NCBI RefSeq assembly: GCF_014650715.1
Contig: NZ_BMVM01000025.1
Location: 26,028-90,027 of the forward strand
DNA: 64,000 bases
Direction: 5' to 3'
Source: Streptomyces bluensis
Lineage (GTDB): Bacteria; Actinomycetota; Actinomycetes; Streptomycetales; Streptomycetaceae
Part shown: one piece after another, positions 44,493 to 52,551 of the stretch
How positions within the stretch are numbered: the stretch's first letter is position 1
Layout of the letters: every line of letters starts with the position of its first letter
The notes under the pieces: model-generated
What the model saw: the letters and a program-made list of their open reading frames with translations, nothing else
Database searches by the model: none
Told to the model about the DNA's origin: nothing
Position numbers and translations under genes: made by a program

Positions 44493-44531
44493 GCACGGCC
44501 ACAGGAGACCGACGCAGCCGGGAGGGACACG

Positions 44532-45044
44532 GTGTCCGACAGCGCAGACGACATGGCCCGGGGCAGGGGCCGGATCCGGGGCCGCGACGAGACGAAGGAG
44601 GAGCGGGCCGACCGCATGTGGAGCGACCTCATCCAGGAGGTCCGCGTGGCCCAGACGGGCGTGCAGATCCTGTTCGGTTTCCTGCTCACCGTCGTCTTCA
44701 CGGCCCGCTACCCGCAACTGTCGCAGACGGACCGGACGATCTACATCGTGACGGTGGTCCTCGGGGCCTCCGCCACCGGCGCGCTGATCGGTCCGGTCTC
44801 CTTCCACCGGCTCGTCTCCGGACGGCGGATCAAGCCCCAGGCGGTGACCTGGGCCTCCCGGCTGACCCTGGCCGGCCTCCTGCTCCTGCTGGCCACGATG
44901 ACCTCGGCGCTGCTGCTGATCCTGCGTGTGGCCACCCATGGCGACTACGTGCCGTGGGTGGTGGCCGGGGTCGTCGCCTGGTATCTGCTGTGCTGGTTCG
45001 TCCTGCCCCTGTGGGTGCGCCGGCGCCACACCATCACCGACTGA
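44532..45044 (+). CDS. DUF6328-type membrane protein
   Basis: 170 residues. A charged N-terminus leads to EVRVAQTGVQILFGFLLTVV, which matches the DUF6328 start, then three more membrane segments ending in WVVAGVVAWYLLCWFVLPLW. GTG at 44532 with GGGAGGGA upstream. Function unknown. Confidence 0.78.
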   Translation: MSDSADDMARGRGRIRGRDETKEERADRMWSDLIQEVRVAQTGVQILFGFLLTVVFTARYPQLSQTDRTIYIVTVVLGASATGALIGPVSFHRLVSGRRIKPQAVTWASRLTLAGLLLLLATMTSALLLILRVATHGDYVPWVVAGVVAWYLLCWFVLPLWVRRRHTITD

Positions 45045-45110
45045 TGCCTCACCCTATGGCGTGAATGGCGGGGTTGCCCGTGGGTCGGTGATGCGCCAGC
45101 GTGCACTGCC

Positions 45111-48100
45111 ATGGACCGTGATCGGAGCACTGCCGCCTTCCGTCCGACGCGCCGTCAGCTCCTCGCCGCCGCAGGCGCCGTCCCCCTCGTGGGAGCGGTC
45201 CCGGCCCCGGCGGCGGCACGACCGCGCACCGGCCTCTCCCTGACGTTCACCCGTGCCACCAACGGCTCGGCGACCCTCTCACCCGTCGGCGGCCACCTGG
45301 TCGCCGAGGTGCAGAGCGTCCTGTGGTCCCTGCCGCGCACCGGCGGCCCGGCCCGCCCCCTGACCCCTGCGGACCTTGAACCCAACCGGCCCACCCACGC
45401 CCCGGACGGCGCGCTCATCGCGTTCTGCGCCTACCGGGGCGGCGGATTCCACATCTGGACGGTCCGCCCCGACGGCTCCGGCCTGCGGCAGCGCACGGAC
45501 GGCCCGTGGGACGACCGCGGCCCGGCCTGGTCACCCGACGGCACCCGGATCGCCTTCGCCTCCGAGCGCGGCGGCGACCCGGTGGACGGCAGCCCGTACC
45601 GCGTTCACGTCCTCCACCTGACCACCGGCAGGATCACTCGCGTCACCGGACTGCCCGGCCAGGACGGGCCCCTCCAGGACGGCCCGTGGGAGGACTTCGA
45701 CCCCACCTGGTCACCCGACGGCACCCGCATCCTGTTCGTCCGCGCGAAGACGCTCACCACCGCCCAGGGCGTCAGCCTTCAGGCCCGTACGATCGCCGCC
45801 GTCCCCGCCGACGGCACCGGCCCGGTCACCGTCCGGCACACCGAGACCGAGACCGCCCAGGTCATGACCCCCGCCCTCGCTCCGGACGGCCGCCTCGCCC
45901 ACCTGCGCACCACGGCGTCCCCGGACGGCTCCTGCACCCTCGTCGTCGACGGCCGCCCCGTTCCCGTCGACGGGGACATCGCTCCGGTGCCGCCGCGCTG
46001 GACACCGGCGGGCGAGCTGCTGCTCACGGTCGACGGCGCCTTCACCTTCGTACGGCCCGACAGACCTCGGGAGCCGGAGACCGTGCCCTTCGAGGGCGTG
46101 CTTCCCGTACGACGTCCGCGGTACCGCACCAAGGAGTACGACCTGGGTGAGGGGCGTGTACGTCCCGTGCGGGGCGTCCACCTGCCCGCGCTGTCGCCCG
46201 ACGGCCGGCAGATCGCCTTCGCGGCCCTCAACTCGCTGTGGCTCGCGGGCAGTTCGGGCGGACGTCCACCCCGGCGGCTGCGGCGGTCGGCGCCCACGCG
46301 GTATCTGCTCGCCCCGTCCTGGGCACCCGACGGGCGCTCGCTCGTCCACGCCGACGACCGTGACGGGCTCCTCGGCGTGTACCGGCACGATCTCGCCACC
46401 GGCGAGGAGACGGCCCTCGCGACCGGCGGCCGGGTGTTTCCGGCGCTGTCACCCGACGGGCAGCGCCTCGCCTGCCTCGACCTCACCGGGCAGCTCGTCG
46501 TCCGTGACCTGGCATCCGGCGAGGAACACGTCCTGGCCTCCCCTCTCGGCGGCGGCGGACTGCCCGGCCGCCCCAGCTGGTCGCCCGACGGCCGCCACCT
46601 CGCTCTCTGTGACCGCAACCGGCTGGGCGCGCGCTTCCGGGAGGGCTACAACGTCATCCGGCTCGTCGACAGCACCACCGGCACCGACCGCCTCCACACG
46701 GTCGCACCCCACACGTCCATCGCCGACCGGTACGACTCCGGGCCCGTCTGGTCGCCCGACGGCCGCTGGATGGCGGTGATCGTGGAGTCCGCGCTGTGCC
46801 TGCTGCCCGTCGAACCCGACGGCACCCCACGAGGCGAGCTGCGCACCCTCACCACCGAACCGGCCGACCACCCCTCCTGGTCCGGCGACTCCCGCACCCT
46901 GCTGTACCTGTCCGGCACCCGGCTGCGGCTCGTCGATGCCGACGGCGGCCCCGCCCGCACCGTCCGTGTGCCCCTGGACGGCTCCCGGCCCACCCCAGCC
47001 GACACGGTGGTGCATGCGGGGCGCCTGTGGGACGGCACGGGAGAGGACGTCCGGGACGACGTCGACATCGTCGTACGCGGTGGACGCATCGCCGCGGTGG
47101 AGCCCCACCGCACGGGCCGGCGCGCCGCCCTCCGGCGCATCGACGCCTCCACACGCACTGTCGTCCCCGGACTGTGGGACACGCACACCCACCCCTGGCA
47201 GACCACCTACGGCGGACGCCAGAGTGCCGGCCAGCTCACCTACGGCATCACCACCGCCGTCTCACTCGGCGGCTTCGCCCATGAACAGGCCCGCATCCGC
47301 GAGGCGGTGGCCGCCGGGCAGCTCGCCGGACCCCGGCTGCTGACGACGGGTGAACTCCTCGACGGGGCACGCGTCGCCTACAGCATGGGCCGCGCCCACC
47401 GGACCCGGCAGGGACTGCGCCGCTCGCTGGAGCGGGCCGCCGCGCTGGACTGGGACTTCGTCAAGACCTATGTGCGGGCCCCCACGTGGGTCATGGAGGA
47501 GGCCGCCCGTTTCGCTCACGAGCGCCTCGGCGTGCGGACCGGAGGCCATCTGCTCTCACCGGGAGTCCAGGTCGGCCAGGACCTGACCACCCATCTGCAG
47601 GCCACCCAGCGTGCCGAGTTCGGTCACGCCATCACCGCCACGGGCCGCGCCTACCAGGACGTCGTCGAGGTCTACGGCGCACGCGGGGTCGGCTTCTCCC
47701 TGATCGCGACCCCCTTCACCTCCGCACCCCTGCTCGGCGCGGACCCCGCCCTCGCCGACGACCCCCGCGTCACCGTCGTGATGCCTCCCTGGGACGCCGC
47801 CGCCGTCCAACAGTCGGCCGGTGTCCCGCCCACCGACGCCCAACTCGCCACGCTGCGCACGGAGACCGACATCTACCGGCGGATCCTGGCCGCCGGCGGT
47901 CTGGTCGCCCTCGGCACGGACCAGCCGCTGGTCCCCGTGGGCCTCGCCCTCCACCTGGGCCTGCGCGCCCTGCACCGGGGCGGCATGTCCCCGGCCGAGG
48001 CCCTGCGCACCGCGACCGTGCTGCCCGCCCGCCTCTTCGGTGTCGACCGTGACCTGGGCACCGTCGAGGAGGGCCGGCTCGCGGACCTGACCGTCGTCGA

Positions 48101-48293
48101 CGGCGACCCGTTCACGGACTTCGCCACCCTCGTCCGCACCGTCTCGGTGCTGCGGGGCGGAGTGCCGTACACCACCGAGGAGTTGGTCACCGCCTTCGAA
48201 CCCTCTGCCCGCCGGACCGCGGCCGCGGAGGACGACTGGCTCGGGGTGGGGCAGCGGATGCGCAGGGACGGCTGCTGCGACCCCCACGGGTAA
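45111..48293 (+). CDS. Secreted beta-propeller/amidohydrolase fusion
   Basis: 1060 residues. Tat-type start PTRRQLLAAAGAVPLVGAV. From about residue 40 to 640 a TolB-like propeller repeats WSPDGTRI/LSPDGRQI-type blades (for example AWSPDGTRIAFASERGG). From about 640 an amidohydrolase domain follows: HxH metal pair H692 and H694 in DTHTHPWQT, probable bridging K785 in FVKTYV, and D937 in LGTDQPLVP, then EEGRLADLTVVDGDPF. The fusion is known in actinobacteria and others, but the substrate is unknown; cleavage of a cyclic amide, peptide or ester outside the cell is the best guess. Confidence 0.85.
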   Translation: MDRDRSTAAFRPTRRQLLAAAGAVPLVGAVPAPAAARPRTGLSLTFTRATNGSATLSPVGGHLVAEVQSVLWSLPRTGGPARPLTPADLEPNRPTHAPDGALIAFCAYRGGGFHIWTVRPDGSGLRQRTDGPWDDRGPAWSPDGTRIAFASERGGDPVDGSPYRVHVLHLTTGRITRVTGLPGQDGPLQDGPWEDFDPTWSPDGTRILFVRAKTLTTAQGVSLQARTIAAVPADGTGPVTVRHTETETAQVMTPALAPDGRLAHLRTTASPDGSCTLVVDGRPVPVDGDIAPVPPRWTPAGELLLTVDGAFTFVRPDRPREPETVPFEGVLPVRRPRYRTKEYDLGEGRVRPVRGVHLPALSPDGRQIAFAALNSLWLAGSSGGRPPRRLRRSAPTRYLLAPSWAPDGRSLVHADDRDGLLGVYRHDLATGEETALATGGRVFPALSPDGQRLACLDLTGQLVVRDLASGEEHVLASPLGGGGLPGRPSWSPDGRHLALCDRNRLGARFREGYNVIRLVDSTTGTDRLHTVAPHTSIADRYDSGPVWSPDGRWMAVIVESALCLLPVEPDGTPRGELRTLTTEPADHPSWSGDSRTLLYLSGTRLRLVDADGGPARTVRVPLDGSRPTPADTVVHAGRLWDGTGEDVRDDVDIVVRGGRIAAVEPHRTGRRAALRRIDASTRTVVPGLWDTHTHPWQTTYGGRQSAGQLTYGITTAVSLGGFAHEQARIREAVAAGQLAGPRLLTTGELLDGARVAYSMGRAHRTRQGLRRSLERAAALDWDFVKTYVRAPTWVMEEAARFAHERLGVRTGGHLLSPGVQVGQDLTTHLQATQRAEFGHAITATGRAYQDVVEVYGARGVGFSLIATPFTSAPLLGADPALADDPRVTVVMPPWDAAAVQQSAGVPPTDAQLATLRTETDIYRRILAAGGLVALGTDQPLVPVGLALHLGLRALHRGGMSPAEALRTATVLPARLFGVDRDLGTVEEGRLADLTVVDGDPFTDFATLVRTVSVLRGGVPYTTEELVTAFEPSARRTAAAEDDWLGVGQRMRRDGCCDPHG

Positions 48294-48341
48294 CCAACGG
48301 AACCCGAACTCCGTCCACGTGGGGCCCGTGCGCGCGCCTGG

Positions 48342-48369
48342 TTGACCGGGCGCCGCACGGCCCTAAAGT
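48342..48369 (+). promoter_or_regulatory. Vegetative-type promoter before glyoxalase-fold gene
   Basis: TTGACC at 48342-48347 and TAAAGT at 48364-48369 with a 16-base spacer, 52 bases before the GTG start. Both boxes are close to HrdB consensus. Confidence 0.5.
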
Positions 48370-48421
48370 GAACGGGCGGCGACTGATTGAAAACCAAACT
48401 GCCTGTGCTGAGGAGTTTCAC

Positions 48422-48913
48422 GTGGAACCTGCGGACCTCGCGGCGATCGAGGCGGAACGCGCCCGCATCCGGGACCGCCACCTGACGGCGGACCGGCCGG
48501 CGAGCAGCGCCCGCGGTGTGCACCATGTGGCGCTGCTCTCCTCGGACGTGGAGCGGACGGTGCGGTTCTACCAGGACCTGCTGGAGTTCCCCCTCACGGA
48601 GATGATCGAGAACCGCGACTACCAGGGCTCCACGCACTTCTTCTTCGACCTCGGCAACGGCAACCTGCTCGCCTTCTTCGACTTCCCCGGCCTCGACCTC
48701 GGCCCCTACGCGGAGGTCCTCGGCGGACTCCACCACGTCGCCATCTCCGTCGAACCCGCCACCTGGCACCGCCTGCGCGACAAGATCGTCGCGGCGGGCG
48801 TGGACCACCAGGAGGAGAGCGGCACGTCGATCTACTTCCGCGACCCCGACGGCGCCCGCCTCGAACTGATCGCCGACCCGCTCGGCGAGATGTACGGGAC
48901 GTCGGTGGCCTGA
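48422..48913 (+). CDS. Vicinal oxygen chelate (glyoxalase) family protein
   Basis: 163 residues, two beta-alpha-beta-beta-beta modules. Likely metal ligands: His in VHHVALLSSDVERTVRFY, His in LHHVAISVEPATW, and Glu in GARLELIADPLGE. The pattern fits ring-cleaving dioxygenase or glyoxalase-like enzymes; the substrate is unknown. GTG at 48422 follows GAGGAG. Confidence 0.82.
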   Translation: MEPADLAAIEAERARIRDRHLTADRPASSARGVHHVALLSSDVERTVRFYQDLLEFPLTEMIENRDYQGSTHFFFDLGNGNLLAFFDFPGLDLGPYAEVLGGLHHVAISVEPATWHRLRDKIVAAGVDHQEESGTSIYFRDPDGARLELIADPLGEMYGTSVA

Positions 48914-49007
48914 TCCCGTACGTCGCGTTCACCGTAGGGCCGGCGGGGGACGGGCACGGCGGAAAACCGGTGGCCCCTCGGCTCCCCGGCCGCCTACCAT
49001 CCCGCCC

Positions 49008-49775
49008 GTGACGCAGCTCGACGACGTCCTCCACCTCGTGCGCCGCGTACTCGGCGACGACCTCACCGGCGCCTATCTGCACGGTTCCGCCGTGCTGGAC
49101 GGTCTGCGCCCGAGCAGCGACCTGGATGTGCTGGTCGTGGCGCGCCGCCGGACGACGGACGAGGAGCGACGGGCCCTGACCACCGGACTCATGCGCCTCT
49201 CCGGCCCGCAGGCGGTGAACGGCCCGGCCCGGCCCGTGGAACTGACCGTCGTCGCCCAGGACGACGTCCGCCCGTGGCGCTACCCACCGCGCTGCGAGTT
49301 CCTGTACGGCGAATGGCTGCGCGAGGACTTCGAGCGGGGCGTGGTGCCGGGGCCCGCCACGGCCCTCGATCTCGCGCCGCTCATCACGATGACGCTGCAC
49401 GGCGACACGGCACTCCTCGGCCCGCCACCGGCCGAGGTCCTCGCGCCCGTCCCGCACGACGACCTGCGCCGTGCGATCGTCGCGGGCGTCCCGGACCTCC
49501 TGGCCGACCTGGAGTCCGACACCCGCAACGTCCTGCTGACCCTCGCCCGTGTCTGGACGACTCTCGCGACCGGCACCATCAAGTCCAAGGACGCGGCGGC
49601 CGCGTGGGCACTCGGCCTCCTCCCGCCCGAGCACCGCCCGGCTCTCGCCCTCGCCCGGTCGGCCTACCGCGGTGAGCAGGCGGACGACTGGCACGCCCTC
49701 ATGCCGCAGGCCCGCGCGCTCGCCGCTCACCTGGCCGCCGAGATCCGGGGCAGCGCTGACGGGACCGTTCGCTGA
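49008..49775 (+). CDS. ANT(3'')/(9)-like nucleotidyltransferase
   Basis: 255 residues. The nucleotidyltransferase fold shows AYLHGSAVLDGLRPSSDLDV, the GS...DxD motif with both catalytic Asp, then RPVELTVV with the third acidic residue. The C-terminal helical domain has NVLLTLARVWTTLATG and KDAAAAWAL, as in AadA-type aminoglycoside adenylyltransferases (DUF4111). It starts at GTG 49008. It may modify aminoglycosides or a native compound. Chromosomal context shows no mobile element, so it looks intrinsic. Confidence 0.8.
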   Translation: MTQLDDVLHLVRRVLGDDLTGAYLHGSAVLDGLRPSSDLDVLVVARRRTTDEERRALTTGLMRLSGPQAVNGPARPVELTVVAQDDVRPWRYPPRCEFLYGEWLREDFERGVVPGPATALDLAPLITMTLHGDTALLGPPPAEVLAPVPHDDLRRAIVAGVPDLLADLESDTRNVLLTLARVWTTLATGTIKSKDAAAAWALGLLPPEHRPALALARSAYRGEQADDWHALMPQARALAAHLAAEIRGSADGTVR

Positions 49776-49854
49776 ACGCCGTTCGCCGTCGTACTCCAGT
49801 GCTCCGGGGTCGCGGTACTCCGGTCGGGTGGGCTGTCGCGGCGGGTGTGCGGGC

Positions 49855-50691
49855 ATGCCCGGGGCGGGCGCCGGGTCTGCTTACCGTGCGTATGTGGTGG
49901 CTCATCGAAGCCTGCGGGCCCGCTGGCACGACTCGGCCGCCGGACGGCTCTGGCGGCACGGCAGCGACCTGGAACTCCTGCACCGGGCCATGGGTTTCGC
50001 GGCGCTCGGCCTGGTCACCCTGGCTCCGCTGCTGATCGTCGTCGCGGCGGCCGCACCCTTCCAGGAACGGGGATTCGCCCTCTGGGTGATCGACGGCATG
50101 AGCCTGTCGGGGCGCCCGGCCCAGGCCGTGCGCGAGGTGTTCTCCGCTCCGCGCATCGTACTGAGCGCCACCAGCGCGTTCAGCGTGCTGGTCCTGGCGC
50201 TGTTCGGCGTGGCCTTCGCGGCCAGTGTCCAGAACGGCTACGAGAAGATCTGGGAAGTGGCCGCCGGCCCGTGGCACGCCGTGTGGCGCCAGGTGGTGTG
50301 GCTCGCCGCGCTGACGGGATATCTGTTCGCCGAGGCGCAGAGCGGCGCGTTGCTGCGGTGGGGGGCGGCGGGGTCCGCTCTGCGGATCACGCTGACCCTG
50401 CTGGTCGGTGTGCTGTTCTTCTGGTGGGGGCAGCACTTCCTGCTCGGTGAGCGGATGCCGTGGTGGGCGCTGCTGCCGGGCGCCCTGGCCACCGTGGTGG
50501 GCCTGGTGGGCCTGCGCTGGTTCTCGTACCTGGTGTTCTCGCCGCTGATCGTGAACAACGCGGTCACCTACGGCGCCGTCGGCACCGTCCTGGTCGTGCA
50601 GTCCTGGCTCATCGGCGTCGGGTTCGTGGTGTTCGGCGGTGCCTTGCTGGGGCGCCATGTCCACGAGGCACGGGAACGGCGGCGGCGGTGA
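49855..50691 (+). CDS. YihY/BrkB family membrane protein
   Basis: 278 residues from ATG 49855; GTG at 49894 would give 265 and is as likely. Six membrane segments, for example LGLVTLAPLLIVVAAAAPF, LSATSAFSVLVLALFGVAF and WWALLPGALATVVGLVGLRW, match the YihY/BrkB family (once misnamed RNase BN). The C-terminus is basic (ARERRRR). Function in the family is not settled. Confidence 0.8.
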   Translation: MPGAGAGSAYRAYVVAHRSLRARWHDSAAGRLWRHGSDLELLHRAMGFAALGLVTLAPLLIVVAAAAPFQERGFALWVIDGMSLSGRPAQAVREVFSAPRIVLSATSAFSVLVLALFGVAFAASVQNGYEKIWEVAAGPWHAVWRQVVWLAALTGYLFAEAQSGALLRWGAAGSALRITLTLLVGVLFFWWGQHFLLGERMPWWALLPGALATVVGLVGLRWFSYLVFSPLIVNNAVTYGAVGTVLVVQSWLIGVGFVVFGGALLGRHVHEARERRRR

Positions 50692-50707
50692 CCTCCCGAC
50701 GCCCCGG

Positions 50708-51061
50708 TCACCGATGCAGCGCCTCCACCCAGTTCGGCGGGACGCGCCCCTCCGGTCCCGGTACCGGCTGGTCGGCGGGGTGGGCCAGCGGGGGAGCGAG
50801 GTCGGGGCCGGACTCGTACATCTGCGAGGTCTCGTAGTTCCAGTACCAGGCCTCGCCGGGCTCATAGCTGCGGATGAACGGATGGTGGGCGTCGCGGGCG
50901 TGGGCGCTCGCGTGCCGGGCGGGCGAACTGTCGCAGCAGCCGACGTGCCCGCACTGGGCACAGCGCCGCAGATGGAACCACCATCCGCCTGCCGCGTCGC
51001 ACTCCGCGCAGCCCGGCCCGCTCGGCGGGACACTCGGGTCGATTCCTGCGGGTATGGTCAT
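50708..51061 (-). CDS. UBP-type zinc finger protein
   Basis: 117 residues. CAECDAAGGWWFHLRRCAQC followed by GHVGCCDSSPARHASAHARD gives the Cys/His pattern of the ZnF_UBP fold, which in eukaryotes binds the ubiquitin C-terminus. Bacterial copies are common but poorly understood. The ATG lies in the stop of the histidine kinase gene (ATGA overlap), so it is the third gene of an operon with a kinase and a REC-flavoprotein. A role as a regulator or adaptor is inferred. Confidence 0.88.
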   Translation of the reverse strand: MTIPAGIDPSVPPSGPGCAECDAAGGWWFHLRRCAQCGHVGCCDSSPARHASAHARDAHHPFIRSYEPGEAWYWNYETSQMYESGPDLAPPLAHPADQPVPGPEGRVPPNWVEALHR

Positions 51062-52551
51062 GACGCCTCCTCGGGGGCCGTGGATGGTTCGGACCGCCCG
51101 GGTGTCCCGGGCGTGTCGGACTCCGTCGCCGTCAGCGGAAGCCGCACCTGGAACCGCGTGTCGCCCGGCACGGACTGCACCTCAAGGCTCCCGTGGTGCT
51201 TGTTGACGACGATGCGCCACGAGATGTCCAGCCCGAGCCCCGTCCCCTGTCCGACCGGCTTGGTGGTGAAGAACGGGTCGAAGATACGGCCGCGGATGTC
51301 CGGCGGTATCCCGGGCCCCGTGTCGCGGAACTCGACCAGCAACAGGTCCCGGTCGAGCGCCGTGCGCACGGTCAGCCTGCCCGCCCCGCCCGCCTCGTTG
51401 ATCGCCCCGACCGCGTTGTCGACCAGGTTCGTCCATACCTGGTTCAGCTCTCCCGGGTAGGAGGGGACACGCGGAAGCGAGCGGTCGTAGTCCTTGACCA
51501 CCTCGATCCGCGGGCCGATCTTCGCCGACAGCATCAGCAGCGTGCTGTCGAGGAGTTCATGCACGTCCGCGACCTGGTACGGGGCCCGGTCGAGCTGTGA
51601 GTACTGCTTGGCCGCGTCGACGAGGCTGGAGACACGCGTGGTGGAGTCCTCGATCTCGTTCATCAGGAGTTCGGTCTCCACCGTGTAGTTGAGCCAGCGC
51701 ACGGCACCTTCGAGTGTCTGCTCGTCCACGGCCGCGGCGACCCGGTCCAGCCAGTCGATGTCGAGGCCGGCCTGCACGAACGTCGGCGCGAGCTGCCAGC
51801 CGCCCGCGATGCCGTGATCGTCGAACCACTCCTCCAGCGCGTCCTCCCGGTCGGACGCCTCCAGCGGGCTGAGCGGCGTCGCCTTGGACACCTGCTCGGC
51901 CGTACGCTCCTGGATCTCGACGAGCGTCGCCAGCGTCTCGCGCCGGTATGACCCCGAGGCGACGACCCCGAGCTTGTGCCGCATCCCCGCTACCCGTTCC
52001 CGCAGCGCCGAGGTGGCCCGGACCGCCGCCGCGGCCGGGTTGTTCAGCTCGTGCGTGAGCCCCGCCGACAGCGAACCGAGCGCCAGCAGCCGCTCCCGCT
52101 GCCCGATCGCCCGCTGGGTGGTCTGGGCGCCGTAGAAGAGCCCTTCCAGCAGGTGCACGGCCATGGGGTACCACTCGCGCAGGACGGAGGCGAACGTCTC
52201 GGCCGGCAGCACGAAGAACCGTGAGGGCTCGGTGACGCGCACGGAACCCTTGTAGCGGGTCTGGCCCGGACCCGTCAGATAGGCCTGCATGGCCCCCGCG
52301 TACACCCCGCGCTGGGAGGTGCGGTTGGTCTCCACGTCGTCGTTCCCGACGCGCCGCGACATCACGAGGGTGCCGTCGAGGAGGACGTAGAAGCAGGTGG
52401 CGGGCTCGCCCTCCCGGTAGACATAGCCGGGGGCGAACCTCTCCACGCGGCCCTCACGGCACAGCCGCGCGAGCTGCTCCTCGTTCAGCTTCTCGAACAG
52501 GAAGAGTGTGCCGAGCTCCGCCGCGTCACACGGCAGCGGCTGCCCGGTCAT
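51058..52551 (-). CDS. Histidine kinase with cNMP-binding-like sensor
   Basis: 497 residues. A cyclic-nucleotide-binding-like domain (about 10-125) has YVYREGEPATCFYVLLDGTL and RFFVLPAETFASVL, but the ligand cassette reads YAGAMQAYLTGPGQTRYKGS and lacks the usual GE and RA residues. A histidine box follows, H167 in GLTHELNNPAAAA, and then an HATPase domain with NLVDNAVGAI, DTGPGIPP and GTGLGLDIS. No membrane segment. It overlaps the genes on both sides by 4 bases, so it very likely pairs with the REC domain encoded upstream. Confidence 0.88.
   Translation of the reverse strand: MTGQPLPCDAAELGTLFLFEKLNEEQLARLCREGRVERFAPGYVYREGEPATCFYVLLDGTLVMSRRVGNDDVETNRTSQRGVYAGAMQAYLTGPGQTRYKGSVRVTEPSRFFVLPAETFASVLREWYPMAVHLLEGLFYGAQTTQRAIGQRERLLALGSLSAGLTHELNNPAAAAVRATSALRERVAGMRHKLGVVASGSYRRETLATLVEIQERTAEQVSKATPLSPLEASDREDALEEWFDDHGIAGGWQLAPTFVQAGLDIDWLDRVAAAVDEQTLEGAVRWLNYTVETELLMNEIEDSTTRVSSLVDAAKQYSQLDRAPYQVADVHELLDSTLLMLSAKIGPRIEVVKDYDRSLPRVPSYPGELNQVWTNLVDNAVGAINEAGGAGRLTVRTALDRDLLLVEFRDTGPGIPPDIRGRIFDPFFTTKPVGQGTGLGLDISWRIVVNKHHGSLEVQSVPGDTRFQVRLPLTATESDTPGTPGRSEPSTAPEEAS

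Noticed and set aside
49855..50691. Naming the membrane protein as ribonuclease BN
   Set aside because: The name was given to YihY in error; no nuclease motif is present and six membrane segments make up the protein.
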